Source: Afipia sp. (lineage in GTDB: Bacteria > Pseudomonadota > Alphaproteobacteria > Rhizobiales > Xanthobacteraceae). From it: DNA of 64,000 nt. Positions 1 through 10,022 of this stretch are shown here, one piece after another. Location of the stretch: positions 930,001 to 994,000 of the forward strand of contig JAFKEQ010000003.1 in NCBI GenBank assembly GCA_017308575.1. Direction: 5' to 3'. Both the position numbers and the translations under genes were made by a program. Position 1 is the stretch's first letter. Every line of letters starts with the position of its first letter. Below the pieces are notes generated by a model, which saw only the letters and a list, made by a program, of their open reading frames with translations, was not told the DNA's origin and made no database searches.

Positions 1-859
1 ATGCGTCGTGGTCCACGACCTGTTCTTGAACGAGACCGCGAATTACGCCCACGTCTTCCTGCCGGGCTCGACCTTCCTTGAGAAGGACGGCACCTTCACC
101 AACGCGGAGCGCCGCATCCAGCTTGTGCGCAAGGTGATGTCGCCACTTAACGGCTATGCGGACTGGGAAATCACCCTTATGCTATCCAAGGCGATGGGGT
201 ATAATATGGACTATGATCATCCATCCCAGATCATGGACGAGATCGCGGCATTGACTCCGACCTTTGCGGGGGTTTCGTTCCAGAAGATCGAGCAACTCGG
301 CTCCGTGCAGTGGCCTTGCAACGAGAAGGCACCGGAGGGCACACCGGTCATGCACATCGATCACTTCGTGCGCGGCAAGGGCAAGTTCGTCATCACCGAA
401 TATGTGGCGACTGATGAACGTACCGGCCCGCGCTTCCCGCTGCTGCTCACCACGGGTCGCATCCTCAGCCAATACAATGTCGGCGCACAGACACGCCGCA
501 CCGAGAACGTGGTCTGGCATCCGGAAGACCGTCTCGAGATGCATCCGCACGACGCCGAACAGCGTGGCGTGCGCGACGGCGACTGGGTCCGCCTGGCGAG
601 CCGTGCGGGCGAAACCACGTTGCGCGCGCTGATTACCGAGCGTGTCGCTCCGGGCGTCGTCTATACGACGTTCCATCATCCGGACACGCAGGCCAACGTC
701 ATCACCACGGATTTCTCGGACTGGGCGACCAACTGTCCGGAATACAAGGTCACAGCGGTGCAGATTTCGCCGTCGAACGGACCGAGCGAATGGCAGAAGG
801 AGTATGATGAGCAGGCCCGCAATTCACGCCGAATTGCGCCACTTGAGGCGGCTGAATAA
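1..859 (+). CDS. fdsA: NAD-dependent formate dehydrogenase, alpha (molybdopterin) subunit, C-terminal part
   Basis: Only the last roughly 285 codons are present; the reading frame is open from base 2, so the gene begins outside the window. The visible part carries the end of the molybdopterin oxidoreductase domain (motif NAERRIQLVRK) and then the molydopterin-dinucleotide binding domain (LLLTTGRILSQYN, MHPHDAEQRGV, TTFHHPDTQAN). In this family the alpha subunit oxidises formate to CO2 at a bis-MGD molybdenum (or tungsten) centre and passes electrons through FeS clusters to a flavin/NAD subunit. The directly following fdhD (fdsC) and fdsD genes are the order of cytoplasmic fdsGBACD operons, which supports an NAD-linked soluble enzyme rather than a membrane FdnG type. 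The stop codon is immediately followed by the TTG start of fdhD. Confidence 0.93.
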   Translation, partial: CVVVHDLFLNETANYAHVFLPGSTFLEKDGTFTNAERRIQLVRKVMSPLNGYADWEITLMLSKAMGYNMDYDHPSQIMDEIAALTPTFAGVSFQKIEQLGSVQWPCNEKAPEGTPVMHIDHFVRGKGKFVITEYVATDERTGPRFPLLLTTGRILSQYNVGAQTRRTENVVWHPEDRLEMHPHDAEQRGVRDGDWVRLASRAGETTLRALITERVAPGVVYTTFHHPDTQANVITTDFSDWATNCPEYKVTAVQISPSNGPSEWQKEYDEQARNSRRIAPLEAAE

Positions 860-1684
860 TTGGCAAAACCTCCGGCCATAAGCGTTCAACGCTACGTCTG
901 GCGCGACAGCGGCTTCACCGAAGGCCGCCGTGCGATTCCGGAAGAGACTGCGGTTGCGCTGACTTACAACGGCGGAACCTACGCCGTGATGATGGCGACC
1001 CCGCAGGACCTTGAGGACTTCGCGGTCGGCTTCAGCCTGAATGAAGGGATCGTGCGTTCGCCGCAGGATATCGAGTCGTTCGAGGAACTCGATCTGGACG
1101 ACGGTATCGAGTTGCGCATGTGGCTCGAGACGTCGAATGCGGACCGGTTAAGCGAACGCCGCCGCCACATTGCGGGTCCGACGGGATGTGGCCTGTGCGG
1201 AATCGACTCCATTGTGGAGGCGACCCGTCCTGCGACCATCGTCGGGCTTGGCCGGAGCTTTTCACCGGCTCAGATTATGGACGCCATGCAGAGTATTCAT
1301 CCACTGCAGAAACTGAACGTTGAAACCCGCGCGGTTCACGCGGCGGCATTGTGGGCCCCGGAGCAGGGCGTCATTGCACTGCGGGAGGATGTCGGTCGCC
1401 ATAACGCGCTGGACAAGCTGGCCGGGTCGCTTGCGCGCAACAGTGTGAAGGCCGAAGATGGCATGGTGCTTCTCACGAGCCGTGTGTCGGTCGAAATGGT
1501 TCAGAAGACCGCAGCCATTGGCGCTTCGGTGATGGTGTCGGTTTCGGCGCCGACTGCGCTGGCCGTGAAGATGGCCGACAAGGCGAACATCACGCTGGCG
1601 GCGATTGCGCGTTCGGATGGTTTCGAGGTTTTCACGCATCCGGATCGTATCCTACCCGGAGGGGCTGTTCATGTCGTCGCCTGA
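860..1684 (+). CDS. fdhD: Formate dehydrogenase accessory sulfurtransferase FdhD (FdsC)
   Basis: The 274-residue product is a full-length FdhD. It has the family motif TGCGLCG with cysteines at residues 110 and 113, the pair that carries persulfide sulfur from a cysteine desulfurase to the molybdenum cofactor of formate dehydrogenase. The C-terminal EDVGRHNALDKLAG segment is also typical. The start is a TTG directly abutting the fdsA stop, with a GAGGCGG ribosome-binding sequence about ten bases upstream inside fdsA, so translation is probably coupled. The 3' end overlaps fdsD by 14 bases. The family role is established; the assignment to this particular enzyme is by operon position. Confidence 0.95.
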   Translation: MAKPPAISVQRYVWRDSGFTEGRRAIPEETAVALTYNGGTYAVMMATPQDLEDFAVGFSLNEGIVRSPQDIESFEELDLDDGIELRMWLETSNADRLSERRRHIAGPTGCGLCGIDSIVEATRPATIVGLGRSFSPAQIMDAMQSIHPLQKLNVETRAVHAAALWAPEQGVIALREDVGRHNALDKLAGSLARNSVKAEDGMVLLTSRVSVEMVQKTAAIGASVMVSVSAPTALAVKMADKANITLAAIARSDGFEVFTHPDRILPGGAVHVVA

Positions 1685-1895
1685 CCGGCTTGTCTATATG
1701 GCCAACCAGATTGGCAAATTCTTTCACAGCCAGGGCAATGGGAAAGCCGTGCCCGGCATTGCTGAACACATCAAGAAGTTTTGGGATCCTCGAATGCGCA
1801 CCGCGATCCTGGCGCATCTCGATAACGGTGGGGCAGGGCTGGATCCGGACGTAAAGGATGCAGTCATGACCCTGAAAAAAGCAGGAGCGCAGTAG
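1671..1895 (+). CDS. fdsD: Formate dehydrogenase delta subunit
   Basis: A 74-residue protein starting MSSPDRLVYMANQIGKFF with the conserved pattern of FdsD: an N-terminal MANQI helix, an AEHIKKFWDPRM block and a C-terminal VKDAVMTLKKA helix. The frame is open further upstream to 1605, but the ATG at 1671, preceded by GGAGGGGC, gives the family's normal length. It overlaps the fdhD 3' end. FdsD is a small subunit found at the end of soluble NAD-linked formate dehydrogenase operons and needed for active enzyme; its molecular role is less well defined than those of the catalytic subunits. Confidence 0.93.
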   Translation: MSSPDRLVYMANQIGKFFHSQGNGKAVPGIAEHIKKFWDPRMRTAILAHLDNGGAGLDPDVKDAVMTLKKAGAQ

Positions 1896-1953
1896 ACGGC
1901 AGAAACGCTCAAAAAAAAGAGCGGCTGAATTTATCTTGGGGAGAAAACAGACA

Positions 1954-3609
1954 ATGGCTACACTCGAACAGGCGGGCACCGTTGCAGGTGCCGCGCCGGG
2001 AATCCTTGATAAGGAACACACGATCGCGACGGCCGGCTTCAATCGCTGGCTCGTTCCACCAGCGGCGCTTTGCATCCATCTTTGTATCGGCATGGCTTAC
2101 GGCTTCAGCGTGTTCTGGCTGCCGCTGTCGCGCTCACTCGGCATCACCGCGCCGAGGGCCTGTCCGGATATGAGCCTGATGCAGGAATTGTTCACTTCCA
2201 CCTGCGATTGGAAGGTTGCCAGCCTTGGCTGGATGTACACGCTGTTCTTCGTGTTGCTCGGCATTGCCGCTGCGGTTTGGGGTGGTTGGCTGGAGCGTGC
2301 GGGGCCGCGCAAGGCCGGCGTTGCTGCCGCGCTGTGCTGGTGCGGTGGGCTCGTACTCGGCGCGATCGGCATCTACACGCACCAGCTCTGGCTTTTGTGG
2401 CTCGGTTCCGGCGTGATCGGCGGCATCGGTCTTGGCCTTGGCTACATCTCGCCGGTGTCCACGCTGATCAAGTGGTTTCCGGATCGCCGCGGCATGGCGA
2501 CCGGCATGGCCATCATGGGTTTCGGCGGTGGTGCGATGATCGGTGCACCGCTGGCCAATATCCTCATCAACTATTTCAAGACTCCGACCGATGTCGGCGT
2601 TTGGCAAACTTTCCTGGCCATGGGCCTCATCTACTTCGTATTCATGATGATCGGCGCGTTCGCTTATCGCGTGCCGCCGGCCGGCTGGGTGCCGGAGGGC
2701 TGGAAGGCGCCCGCCAAGGCCAACACGATGATTACGACCAATAACGTGCATCTCGACAACGCGCACAAGACACCGCAATTCTGGCTGATCTGGTGGGTGC
2801 TCTGTTTGAACGTGTCGGCGGGTATCGGCGTGATCGGTATGGCGTCTCCGATGCTGCAGGAAATCTTCGCCGGCAAGCTGATCGGGTTGCCGAACGTCGG
2901 ATTCAACGCGTTATCCGTCGAGCAGAAGGCGACCATCGCCGGAATCGCGGCGGGCTTTGCTGGCCTGCTGTCGTTGTTCAACATCGGTGGCCGCTTCTTC
3001 TGGGCGTCGCTGTCGGACAAGATCGGCCGCAAGAACACCTACTATACGTTCTTTATCCTCGGTATCGTGCTTTACGCGCTGGCGCCGACCTTCGCTGCGA
3101 TGGGATCGAAGCTGCTGTTCGTGCTCGGCTTCGGCATCATCCTGTCGATGTATGGCGGCGGCTTCGCAACCGTGCCAGCGTACCTCGCCGACATGTTCGG
3201 AACGCAGTTCGTCGGCGCCATCCACGGCCGTCTGCTGACCGCATGGTCGACAGCCGGTATCATCGGTCCGGTCGTCGTGAACTACATCCGCGAATTCCAG
3301 CTCGCGGCCGGCGTTCCACGCGATCAGCTCTACAACACCACCATGTACATCCTCTGCGCCATGTTGGTGGCGGGCATTATCTGTAATTACCTGATCAAGC
3401 CCGTCGATCCGAAATGGCACATGAGCGAAGCCGAAGTCGCCAAGCTTCAGGCAGCGACGGCTGCAGCAGGTGCGACGACCACGACAGGTTCGTTCGGTAT
3501 CGGCAAGGGCGGTTTCGATGCCAAGGCCTCGCTGTTCTGGGCTTTCGTCGGCGTGCCGCTGCTGTGGGGTGTTTGGAAGACCCTCGAAAGCGCAGTCAAG
3601 ATCTTCTGA
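1954..3609 (+). CDS. OFA-family MFS transporter (oxalate/formate antiporter type)
   Basis: A 551-residue major-facilitator protein with about twelve membrane segments. The cytoplasmic loop WFPDRRGMATGMAIMGFG and the second-half loop ISLSDKIGRK-type sequence (ASLSDKIGRKNTYY) are typical of oxalate:formate antiporter-like carriers. It is longer than the usual 410-430 residues because of an extended loop (about residues 30-60), a Gly/Thr/Ala-rich linker near residue 500 and an extra hydrophobic C-terminal segment (AFVGVPLLWGVW). I chose the ATG at 1954 because GGGGAG lies ten bases upstream; the in-frame TTG at 1936 overlaps that site. It follows the formate dehydrogenase genes by 58 bases, so formate or oxalate is the natural guess, but the substrate is not shown by the sequence. 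Confidence 0.85.
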   Translation: MATLEQAGTVAGAAPGILDKEHTIATAGFNRWLVPPAALCIHLCIGMAYGFSVFWLPLSRSLGITAPRACPDMSLMQELFTSTCDWKVASLGWMYTLFFVLLGIAAAVWGGWLERAGPRKAGVAAALCWCGGLVLGAIGIYTHQLWLLWLGSGVIGGIGLGLGYISPVSTLIKWFPDRRGMATGMAIMGFGGGAMIGAPLANILINYFKTPTDVGVWQTFLAMGLIYFVFMMIGAFAYRVPPAGWVPEGWKAPAKANTMITTNNVHLDNAHKTPQFWLIWWVLCLNVSAGIGVIGMASPMLQEIFAGKLIGLPNVGFNALSVEQKATIAGIAAGFAGLLSLFNIGGRFFWASLSDKIGRKNTYYTFFILGIVLYALAPTFAAMGSKLLFVLGFGIILSMYGGGFATVPAYLADMFGTQFVGAIHGRLLTAWSTAGIIGPVVVNYIREFQLAAGVPRDQLYNTTMYILCAMLVAGIICNYLIKPVDPKWHMSEAEVAKLQAATAAAGATTTTGSFGIGKGGFDAKASLFWAFVGVPLLWGVWKTLESAVKIF

Positions 3610-3622
3610 TCGACCAATGCTG

Positions 3623-3666
3623 GCTGCGGGACGATCATCGTCCCGCAGCTTCACGTTTTTCTTTTA
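3623..3666 (+). terminator. Rho-independent terminator after the OFA transporter
   Basis: A near-perfect inverted repeat, GCTGCGGGACGAT at 3623-3635 and its complement at 3637-3649, is followed by an interrupted T-rich tract at 3655-3666. It lies 13 bases after the transporter stop and 26 bases before the next small gene, so that gene either has its own promoter or depends on read-through. Confidence 0.75.
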
Positions 3667-3691
3667 AACAATCTGGATCGAAGGAAATCCC

Positions 3692-3952
3692 ATGTCTCGT
3701 ATTTCAGCCTGCCTCGTTGCAGCGCTTCTTGTCGCCGGTACGGTTGCGCCGGTCGCGGCGCAGACGGCCGCACCCGCAACGACGGCAAAGCCATCCAAGC
3801 TCAAACTGACAGCCGAAAAGCTGAAGGACATGAAGGCCAAGTGGAGCACGAACAAGACCAAGCTCAAGGCCTGCCGCAAGGACGTCAAGTCAAAGGGACT
3901 GACCGGCGATGATCGCTGGTTCTACATCGAGGATTGCATGAGCAAGGGCTGA
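3692..3952 (+). CDS. Small secreted PsiF-repeat-like protein
   Basis: An 86-residue protein with a clear signal peptide (hydrophobic core at residues 6-20, likely cleavage near VAA-Q at 23). The mature part is short and basic, with two cysteines at 61 and 82 separated by a KSKGLTGDDRWFYIEDC stretch that resembles the PsiF repeat, a family of small phosphate-starvation-induced or unknown periplasmic proteins. The two cysteines could form a disulfide. An AAGG-type ribosome site (GAAGGAAATCCC) precedes the ATG. It stands between two terminators and so is probably its own transcription unit. Function unknown. Confidence 0.8.
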   Translation: MSRISACLVAALLVAGTVAPVAAQTAAPATTAKPSKLKLTAEKLKDMKAKWSTNKTKLKACRKDVKSKGLTGDDRWFYIEDCMSKG

Positions 3953-3974
3953 AGTCTGCGCTATCAACGTTTCG

Positions 3975-4014
3975 ACGGGGCATGATGGTTCGGACCATCG
4001 TGCCCCGTTTTACT
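3975..4014 (+). terminator. Rho-independent terminator after the PsiF-like gene
   Basis: The stem ACGGGGCATGATGGT at 3975-3989 pairs with 3994-4008 across a TCGG tetraloop, with one G-U type pair, and is followed by TTTTACTTTCT. It lies 22 bases downstream of the small secreted protein's stop codon. Confidence 0.8.
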
Positions 4015-4236
4015 TTCTCCCGTCAGGGTTGCACCCGTTGGATAACCCTTCGCCCGGATTTTTCTCCACATCTTTAAGCGCCACCGCTTCATCACAATCC
4101 CATCGCATGTTGACATCCGCGCTCGTTCGCGCTTGCGGCGGAATGCCAGTCGTCCACAGGACGTTTATCCTCGGCAAAACGTGGTTGATGAATCGATCCG
4201 CATCGGTTCATAACTCGCCTCCCGCTGCCGGTCGGC

Positions 4237-6612
4237 ATGGCGGATTCAACAATCTCACTCCAAAAGGCGCTGCGGTTGGCTAAGTCGATTCATCAACAAA
4301 TCGCCGGTGAACTCGGCGTTCGCGAAGAGCAGGTCGAAGCAGCGGTTGCGCTTCTCGATGGCGGCGCCACTGTTCCGTTTGTCGCCCGCTATCGTAAGGA
4401 AGCGACCGGAGGCCTCGACGACGCGCAGTTGCGTACTCTGGAAGAACGGCTGACGTACCTGCGCGAACTGGAAGAGCGGCGTGTTGCGATCCGCGAATCG
4501 ATTCGGGAGCAGGGCAAGCTCGACGCGGCATTGGAAGCTGCGATCCTGGCGGCCGATACCAAGAGCCGTCTGGAAGACATCTATCTTCCGTTCAAGCCGA
4601 AGCGGCGCACCAAGGCGGAAATCGCCAAGGAGGCGGGACTTGAGCCGCTGGCCGATCTGCTGCTCACCCAGCCCGAGAACGACCCGGCTGTCGTGGCTGC
4701 GCAGTTCATCAATCCGGATAAACAGGTGGCCGATAATGCCGCGGCGCTTGACGGCGCGCGCGCGATTCTGGTCGAGCGGTTTGCGGAAGATGCTGATCTG
4801 ATCGGCACGCTGCGCGAGCAGATGTGGTCCGAGGGCGTGCTTGGCTCCAAGCTGCGTGACGGCAAGCAGGAAGCCGGTGCGAAGTTCAGCGATTATTTTG
4901 ATTTCAGCGAGCCACTGCACAAGTTGCCGTCGCACCGCATTCTCGCGATGTTCCGTGGCGAAAAGGAAGACATCCTCGACCTGAAGATTCAGCCCGAGGC
5001 CGTCACGCTCCCGCCGGGAACAATCTCGTCCTATGAGCACCGCATCGCGCAGCGGTTCGGCATTTTTGACCGTGGCCGTGCGGGCGACCGCTGGTTGGCC
5101 GAGACGGTGCGCTGGGCCTGGCGGACCAAGATCCAGCTTCATCTCGGCATCGATCTTCGCATGCGCCTATGGACGGCGGCGGAGCAAGAGGGCGTGCGGG
5201 TGTTCGCCTCGAACCTGCGCGACCTGCTGCTGGCGGCGCCGGCTGGCGCGCGCGTAACCATGGGTCTCGATCCAGGGTACCGCACCGGCGTGAAGGTTGC
5301 GGTGGTCGATGCGACAGGCAAGGTAGTGGCGACGACGGCGATCTTCCCGCATGAGCCGCAGCGCCGTTGGGACGAAGCGCTGGCCATCCTCGGCAAGCTG
5401 GCGCGTGAGCATGGCGTCGAGCTGATCGCGATCGGCAACGGCACGGCATCCCGCGAGACCGACAAGCTGGCGACCGAACTGGTCAAGCTGCTACCCGAAC
5501 TGAAGATGTCCAAGATCGTGGTGTCGGAAGCGGGCGCGTCGGTCTATTCGGCTTCGGCCTTCGCTTCTGAAGAATTGCCCGGCCTCGATGTTACGCTGCG
5601 AGGCGCGGTGTCCATCGCGCGGCGGCTTCAGGACCCGCTGGCGGAACTGGTGAAGATCGATCCGAAGTCGATCGGCGTTGGCCAGTATCAGCACGATCTC
5701 GGCGAGGCGAAGCTGTCGCGCTCGCTCGATGCGGTGGTGGAAGACTGCGTGAACGCCGTCGGCGTCGACGCCAACACGGCATCGGTGCCCTTGCTGGCGC
5801 GGGTGTCGGGTATCGGCATGGGACTGGCGCAGAGTATCGTGCAGTATCGTGACGCCAACGGCCCGTTCAAGTCGCGCAAAGCGTTGAAGGATGTTCCGCG
5901 CCTTGGTCCGAAAGCTTTCGAGCAGTCGGCGGGCTTTCTGCGGATCACCAATGGCGATGATCCGCTCGACTCGTCCGGCGTGCATCCTGAAGCCTATCCG
6001 GTGGTGCGGCGGATTCTCGCCGCGACCAAAAGCGACATCAAGACACTGATCGGTAACGCGGAGATCCTGCGTCAGGTCAAGCCACAGAGCTTTGCCGATG
6101 AAACGTTCGGCCTTCCGACAGTGACGGACATTCTGCGCGAGTTGGAAAAGCCGGGGCGCGATCCGCGTCCGGCCTTTAAGGCCGCGGTCTTTAAAGACGG
6201 CGTCGAAACGCTGAAAGATCTCAAGCCGGGCATGGTGCTGGAAGGGGCGGTCACCAATGTCGCTGCCTTCGGGGCCTTCGTCGACATCGGCGTGCATCAG
6301 GATGGTCTGGTGCATATTTCAGCTATGTCGCGGACCTTCATCAAGGACCCGCGCGACGTCGTGAAGCCGGGCGATATCGTCCGGGTCAAGGTTCTGGAAG
6401 TCGATGTGCCGCGCAAACGAATCTCGCTCACGTTGCGTCTGGACGACGAACTCGGCGGCAAGCCGGATCGTACACAAAGTGCTCCGCGCACGAATGGACG
6501 CATGTCGTCGTCCGCGCCGCGAAACACCGGACCAGCGTCGTCGGGAGGCGGTGCGCTTGCGGATGCCCTGCGGCGCGCCGCAGAGAAAAGCGGGAACAGC
6601 CGGGCTAAGTGA
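4237..6612 (+). CDS. tex: Tex-family RNA-binding transcription accessory protein
   Basis: At 791 residues this matches the length of Tex proteins. The N-terminal helical region ([35 protein letters not shown]) is diagnostic. It is followed by a YqgF/RNase H-like domain starting around residue 345 ([16 protein letters not shown]), a helix-hairpin-helix part ([16 protein letters not shown] and [16 protein letters not shown]) and an S1 RNA-binding domain at about 660-735 ([21 protein letters not shown]). A Ser/Pro/Gly-rich tail of about 50 residues follows. Tex proteins bind RNA and influence transcription and stress responses; the exact role in this organism is unknown. No operon partner: the gene is flanked by about 280 and 430 bases of non-coding DNA. 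Confidence 0.93.
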   Translation: MADSTISLQKALRLAKSIHQQIAGELGVREEQVEAAVALLDGGATVPFVARYRKEATGGLDDAQLRTLEERLTYLRELEERRVAIRESIREQGKLDAALEAAILAADTKSRLEDIYLPFKPKRRTKAEIAKEAGLEPLADLLLTQPENDPAVVAAQFINPDKQVADNAAALDGARAILVERFAEDADLIGTLREQMWSEGVLGSKLRDGKQEAGAKFSDYFDFSEPLHKLPSHRILAMFRGEKEDILDLKIQPEAVTLPPGTISSYEHRIAQRFGIFDRGRAGDRWLAETVRWAWRTKIQLHLGIDLRMRLWTAAEQEGVRVFASNLRDLLLAAPAGARVTMGLDPGYRTGVKVAVVDATGKVVATTAIFPHEPQRRWDEALAILGKLAREHGVELIAIGNGTASRETDKLATELVKLLPELKMSKIVVSEAGASVYSASAFASEELPGLDVTLRGAVSIARRLQDPLAELVKIDPKSIGVGQYQHDLGEAKLSRSLDAVVEDCVNAVGVDANTASVPLLARVSGIGMGLAQSIVQYRDANGPFKSRKALKDVPRLGPKAFEQSAGFLRITNGDDPLDSSGVHPEAYPVVRRILAATKSDIKTLIGNAEILRQVKPQSFADETFGLPTVTDILRELEKPGRDPRPAFKAAVFKDGVETLKDLKPGMVLEGAVTNVAAFGAFVDIGVHQDGLVHISAMSRTFIKDPRDVVKPGDIVRVKVLEVDVPRKRISLTLRLDDELGGKPDRTQSAPRTNGRMSSSAPRNTGPASSGGGALADALRRAAEKSGNSRAK

Positions 6613-6632
6613 GCAGGCTCTCCTGATCGCAC

Positions 6633-6662
6633 GGCGAGCGGTTCGTGAATCGGCCGCTCGCC
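6633..6662 (+). terminator. Possible hairpin terminator of tex
   Basis: GGCGAGCGG at 6633-6641 pairs perfectly with CCGCTCGCC at 6654-6662 across a 12-base loop, 20 bases after the tex stop. No proper T-run follows, so it may be a stabilising 3' hairpin or a Rho-assisted stop. The rest of 6663-6944 shows no gene and no other structure that I can support. Confidence 0.4.
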
Positions 6663-6944
6663 GGACTTTGCCGGCGTGAGGAGCGCTCACATTGTGACCG
6701 GCGTGCAGACGGCCGATTCCTTTTCCGGCGGACGTCAGGAAGTGACTGGCGGCGAAGCCGAAATCCTCTCCTTTGCATGAATGGCGGATGTGACAGCGGC
6801 ACTTTCGGCGGCATCCGGGCATTGTAATAGTCTTTAAAAAAGTCTTGCTCGGGTTGCAGGCAGCAAGATTCAAGAATCTGAATTTCATTATATTCTTCAG
6901 ATAGATGCGGATCATTCTTGATCGGCGTAGTTTGCTGTTCCGCA

Positions 6945-6962
6945 GTGTCACACGACTGTCAT
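6945..6962 (+). promoter_or_regulatory. Pho box (PhoB binding site) upstream of pstS
   Basis: Two 7-base repeats, GTGTCAC at 6945-6951 and CTGTCAT at 6956-6962, are spaced exactly 11 bases apart, matching the CTGTCAT-N4-CTGTCAT Pho box. A candidate -10 (CATAAA, 6971-6976) lies eight bases downstream, the arrangement expected where PhoB replaces the -35 element. A degenerate third repeat (CTGTTCC) starts at 6935. It implies that the pst operon, including phoB itself, is induced by phosphate starvation. Confidence 0.85.
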
Positions 6963-7058
6963 CTAACCTCCATAAAAGCTCTATGCCAGACCTCTAGAGA
7001 GGCGGCTCGGGGACTTTCTCAATGAAGTCTGCGCCCCGCTCACACGATGGAGAAACCA

Positions 7059-8069
7059 GTGAATTTCATCAAAACAATCGTCGCTGCTGGCCTCGTTGCC
7101 GCATCGACCTCGGCTTTTGCCGCGGACATCACCGGCGCGGGTGCGACGTTCCCGTTCCCCGTCTATTCGAAGTGGGCCGATGCCTATAAGAAAGAGACCG
7201 GCAATGGCCTGAACTATCAGTCGATCGGTTCCGGCGGCGGCATCAAGCAGATCCAGGCCAAGACCGTGACCTTCGGCGCGTCCGATATGCCGCTCAAGGC
7301 TGAGCAGCTCGAGAAGGACGGTTTCGTTCAGTGGCCGATGGTGATGGGCGCGATCGTGCCGGTCGTGAACCTCGACGGCGTGAAGGCTGGCGAACTGGTG
7401 TTCGACGGCACGACGCTCGCTGACATTTATCTCGGCAAGATCACCAAGTGGGACGATGCTGCGATCAAGAAGCTGAACCCGAAGGTCAACCTGCCGTCGA
7501 CCGCGATCGCCGTGGTTCGTCGTTCGGACGGTTCGGGCACCACCTTCAACTTCACCAACTATCTCTCGAAGGTCAGCGCTGACTGGAAGTCGAAGGTCGG
7601 TGAGGGTACCGCTGTCGAGTGGCCCGTCGGCGTTGGCGCCAAGGGCAACGAAGGCGTTTCGGCCAACATCAGCCAGACCAAGAACTCGATCGGCTATGTC
7701 GAATACGCTTACGCCAAGCAGAACAAGCTGACCTACACCGGCATGGTCAACAGCGCGGGCAAGTCGGTCCAGCCGACCGTTGCTGCGTTCCAGGCGGCTG
7801 CCGGCAATGCCGATTGGTCGAAGTCCCCGGGTTACTACGTGATCCTCACCAACCAGCCGGGCGATGCTTCCTGGCCGATCACCGCTGCGACCTTCATCCT
7901 GATGCACAAGGTGCCGACGGACAAGGCTGCCTCCACCGAAGCCCTCAAGTTCTTCAAGTGGGCGTTCGAGAAGGGCGGCAAGATGGCCGAGGAACTCGAC
8001 TACATCCCGATGCCGGACTCGGTCGTCAAGCAGATCGAAAAGACCTGGTCCGCTGACATCAAGAGCTAA
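7059..8069 (+). CDS. pstS: Phosphate ABC transporter, periplasmic phosphate-binding protein
   Basis: A 336-residue periplasmic binding protein with a signal peptide ending near AFAAD. Motifs include [25 protein letters not shown] and [12 protein letters not shown], which form the phosphate-binding pocket in PstS. I prefer the GTG at 7059 because GGAGAAA lies six bases upstream; the in-frame ATG at 7047 overlaps that site and would add four residues. First gene of pstSCAB-phoU-phoB and preceded by a Pho box. PstS captures phosphate at low concentration and delivers it to PstCA. Confidence 0.96.
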   Translation: MNFIKTIVAAGLVAASTSAFAADITGAGATFPFPVYSKWADAYKKETGNGLNYQSIGSGGGIKQIQAKTVTFGASDMPLKAEQLEKDGFVQWPMVMGAIVPVVNLDGVKAGELVFDGTTLADIYLGKITKWDDAAIKKLNPKVNLPSTAIAVVRRSDGSGTTFNFTNYLSKVSADWKSKVGEGTAVEWPVGVGAKGNEGVSANISQTKNSIGYVEYAYAKQNKLTYTGMVNSAGKSVQPTVAAFQAAAGNADWSKSPGYYVILTNQPGDASWPITAATFILMHKVPTDKAASTEALKFFKWAFEKGGKMAEELDYIPMPDSVVKQIEKTWSADIKS

Positions 8070-8078
8070 GCGATACGG

Positions 8079-8110
8079 CGGAGGAGAGGCGAAACCTCTC
8101 CTCCGTTTCT
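8079..8110 (+). terminator. Hairpin/attenuator between pstS and pstC
   Basis: A perfect 11-base-pair stem (8079-8089 with 8095-8105, CGAAA loop) is followed by TTTCTT. It sits 10 bases after the pstS stop and about 70 before pstC. Such hairpins after the binding-protein gene commonly stop a fraction of transcripts or protect the upstream mRNA, giving more PstS than membrane components. Confidence 0.75.
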
Positions 8111-8176
8111 TGATGATGTCCGGCTCCGGTTGTTGAGGCCGGCGAAATTCAACTAGAATAGAGACAGGGGACGAGC

Positions 8177-9175
8177 GTGGCAGACATGGCCGTTCAGAGC
8201 ACCTTGATGGAAGCAGCTGGGCCTTATGACCGGGCGAAAGCTCTGAGTGCATTCAAGCTCGGCGATAAGACGTTTTATTGGACGACCCGGACCTGCGCGA
8301 TTGCCGTTCTTCTCATTCTTGGCGGCATCATCGTTTCCCTGATTGTGGGCGCCTGGCCGGCGATCCGCGAATACGGCTTTTCCTTCCTCACCACGCAGCG
8401 CTGGGCGCCGTCGGCCGATCCTCCGGTCTTGGGCGCATTGAGCCCGATCTACGGCACGCTGATTACCTCTGCGATTGCGATGCTGATCGCCATTCCGGTC
8501 GGTCTTGGCATTGCGATCTTCCTCACCGAACTGTGCCCGCAGTGGCTGCGCCGCCCGATCGGCACCGCGGTCGAATTGCTCGCAGGCATTCCGTCCATCA
8601 TCTACGGCATGTGGGGCTTCTTTGTACTCGGGCCGTTCCTGGCGAACACGTTCCAGCCTTTCATGATCGGCCTGTTTGAGAACATTCCGGTGTTGAACTC
8701 GATCTTCGCGGGGCCGCCGTCTTATCTCAGTCTGTTCAACGCGTCGCTGATCCTCGCGATCATGGTGCTTCCTTTCATCACCGCGATTTCGGTCGACGTC
8801 TTCAAGACGGTGCCGCCGGTGCTCAAGGAAGCCGCCTATGGCGTCGGCTGCACCACATGGGAAGTCGTGAAGAACGTGGTCATCCCTTACACCCGTGTCG
8901 GTGTGATCGGCGGCGTCATGCTGGCGCTCGGCCGCGCGCTCGGCGAAACCATGGCCGTCACCTTCATCATCGGCAACTCGTTCCGGATATCGTCATCGAT
9001 TTTTGCGCCCGGCACGACGATTTCAGCGGCGATCGCCAGCGAGTTCGCGGAAAGCGACGGTCTTCACCAGTCCGGTCTCATCCTGCTCGGTCTGCTGCTG
9101 TTCGTGCTCACGTTCTTCGTGCTGGCGGCCGCGCGCCTGATGCTGATGCGTCTCGAAAGCAAGGCGGGCAAGTAA
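8177..9175 (+). CDS. pstC: Phosphate ABC transporter permease PstC
   Basis: A 332-residue inner-membrane permease with about six transmembrane segments. Typical blocks are [39 protein letters not shown] and the [20 protein letters not shown] coupling helix (EAA loop), followed by [13 protein letters not shown]. The GTG start at 8177 has GGGGAC seven bases upstream; an internal ATG at 8186 is a less well placed alternative. The N-terminus is about ten residues longer than the E. coli protein. Forms the channel together with PstA. Confidence 0.95.
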   Translation: MADMAVQSTLMEAAGPYDRAKALSAFKLGDKTFYWTTRTCAIAVLLILGGIIVSLIVGAWPAIREYGFSFLTTQRWAPSADPPVLGALSPIYGTLITSAIAMLIAIPVGLGIAIFLTELCPQWLRRPIGTAVELLAGIPSIIYGMWGFFVLGPFLANTFQPFMIGLFENIPVLNSIFAGPPSYLSLFNASLILAIMVLPFITAISVDVFKTVPPVLKEAAYGVGCTTWEVVKNVVIPYTRVGVIGGVMLALGRALGETMAVTFIIGNSFRISSSIFAPGTTISAAIASEFAESDGLHQSGLILLGLLLFVLTFFVLAAARLMLMRLESKAGK

Positions 9176-9176
9176 C

Positions 9177-10022
9177 ATGAATCCGATTTACGCTTCCCGC
9201 CGCCGCTCGGACATCGTCATCCGCTTCCTGTGTCTCGGAGCCGCCGTGTTCGGCGTCACCTGGCTAGCGCTGATCCTGTTCACGCTGCTCTACAATGGCC
9301 TTGCCGGCCTGCATCTGGACATTTTCACCCAGAACACGCCGCCGCCCGGCTCGAACGAGGGCGGATTGCTGAATGCGATCGTCGGCTCTGTCATCATGAC
9401 GGTTCTTGGCGTCGGCATCGGCGCACCGATTGGCCTGTTCGCGGGTACTTATCTCGCGGAATACGGCAAGCACGACAAGCTCACCCCGGTGATCCGGTTC
9501 ATCAACGACATTCTGTTGAGCGCGCCTTCGATCATCATCGGCTTGTTCATTTACGGCGCCATCGTCGTGCCGATGGGGGGCTTCTCTGCGCTCGCCGGTA
9601 CGCTGGCGCTGGCCGTGATCGTGATCCCGGTGGTGCTCCGCACGACTGAGGACATGCTGGGTCTCGTTCCCAATCCACTGCGTGAAGCGGCCTCGGCGCT
9701 CGGCCTGCCGCGTTCGCTGGTGATCAAGCGTATCGCCTACAGGGCCGCGCGCTCGGGCCTTATCACCGGCATCCTGCTGGCGACGGCGCGTGTCGCGGGC
9801 GAAACCGCGCCGCTGCTGTTCACAGCGCTCAGCAACCAGTTCTTCAATCTCGATCTCACCAAGACGATGGCCAACTTGCCGGTGACCATCAACAACTTCG
9901 TGCAGAGCCCCTACGAGTACTGGAAACAGCTCGCCTGGACCGGCGCTCTGCTGATCACCTTTACCGTTCTTGCCCTTAATATTGGCGCGCGCGTTCTCGG
10001 CGCCGAGAGGAAATCGAAATGA
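9177..10022 (+). CDS. pstA: Phosphate ABC transporter permease PstA
   Basis: A 281-residue permease with about six membrane segments. It contains the family blocks [32 protein letters not shown], the EAA-loop [20 protein letters not shown] and [17 protein letters not shown]. It starts one base after the pstC stop and its TGA overlaps the ATG of pstB by four bases, so the three genes are translationally coupled. Partner of PstC in the membrane part of the high-affinity phosphate transporter. Confidence 0.95.
   Translation: MNPIYASRRRSDIVIRFLCLGAAVFGVTWLALILFTLLYNGLAGLHLDIFTQNTPPPGSNEGGLLNAIVGSVIMTVLGVGIGAPIGLFAGTYLAEYGKHDKLTPVIRFINDILLSAPSIIIGLFIYGAIVVPMGGFSALAGTLALAVIVIPVVLRTTEDMLGLVPNPLREAASALGLPRSLVIKRIAYRAARSGLITGILLATARVAGETAPLLFTALSNQFFNLDLTKTMANLPVTINNFVQSPYEYWKQLAWTGALLITFTVLALNIGARVLGAERKSK

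Noticed and set aside
6319..6951. Minus-strand frame between tex and pstS as a missing phoR or small gene
   Set aside because: It mostly overlaps tex, has no kinase motif and no ribosome site.
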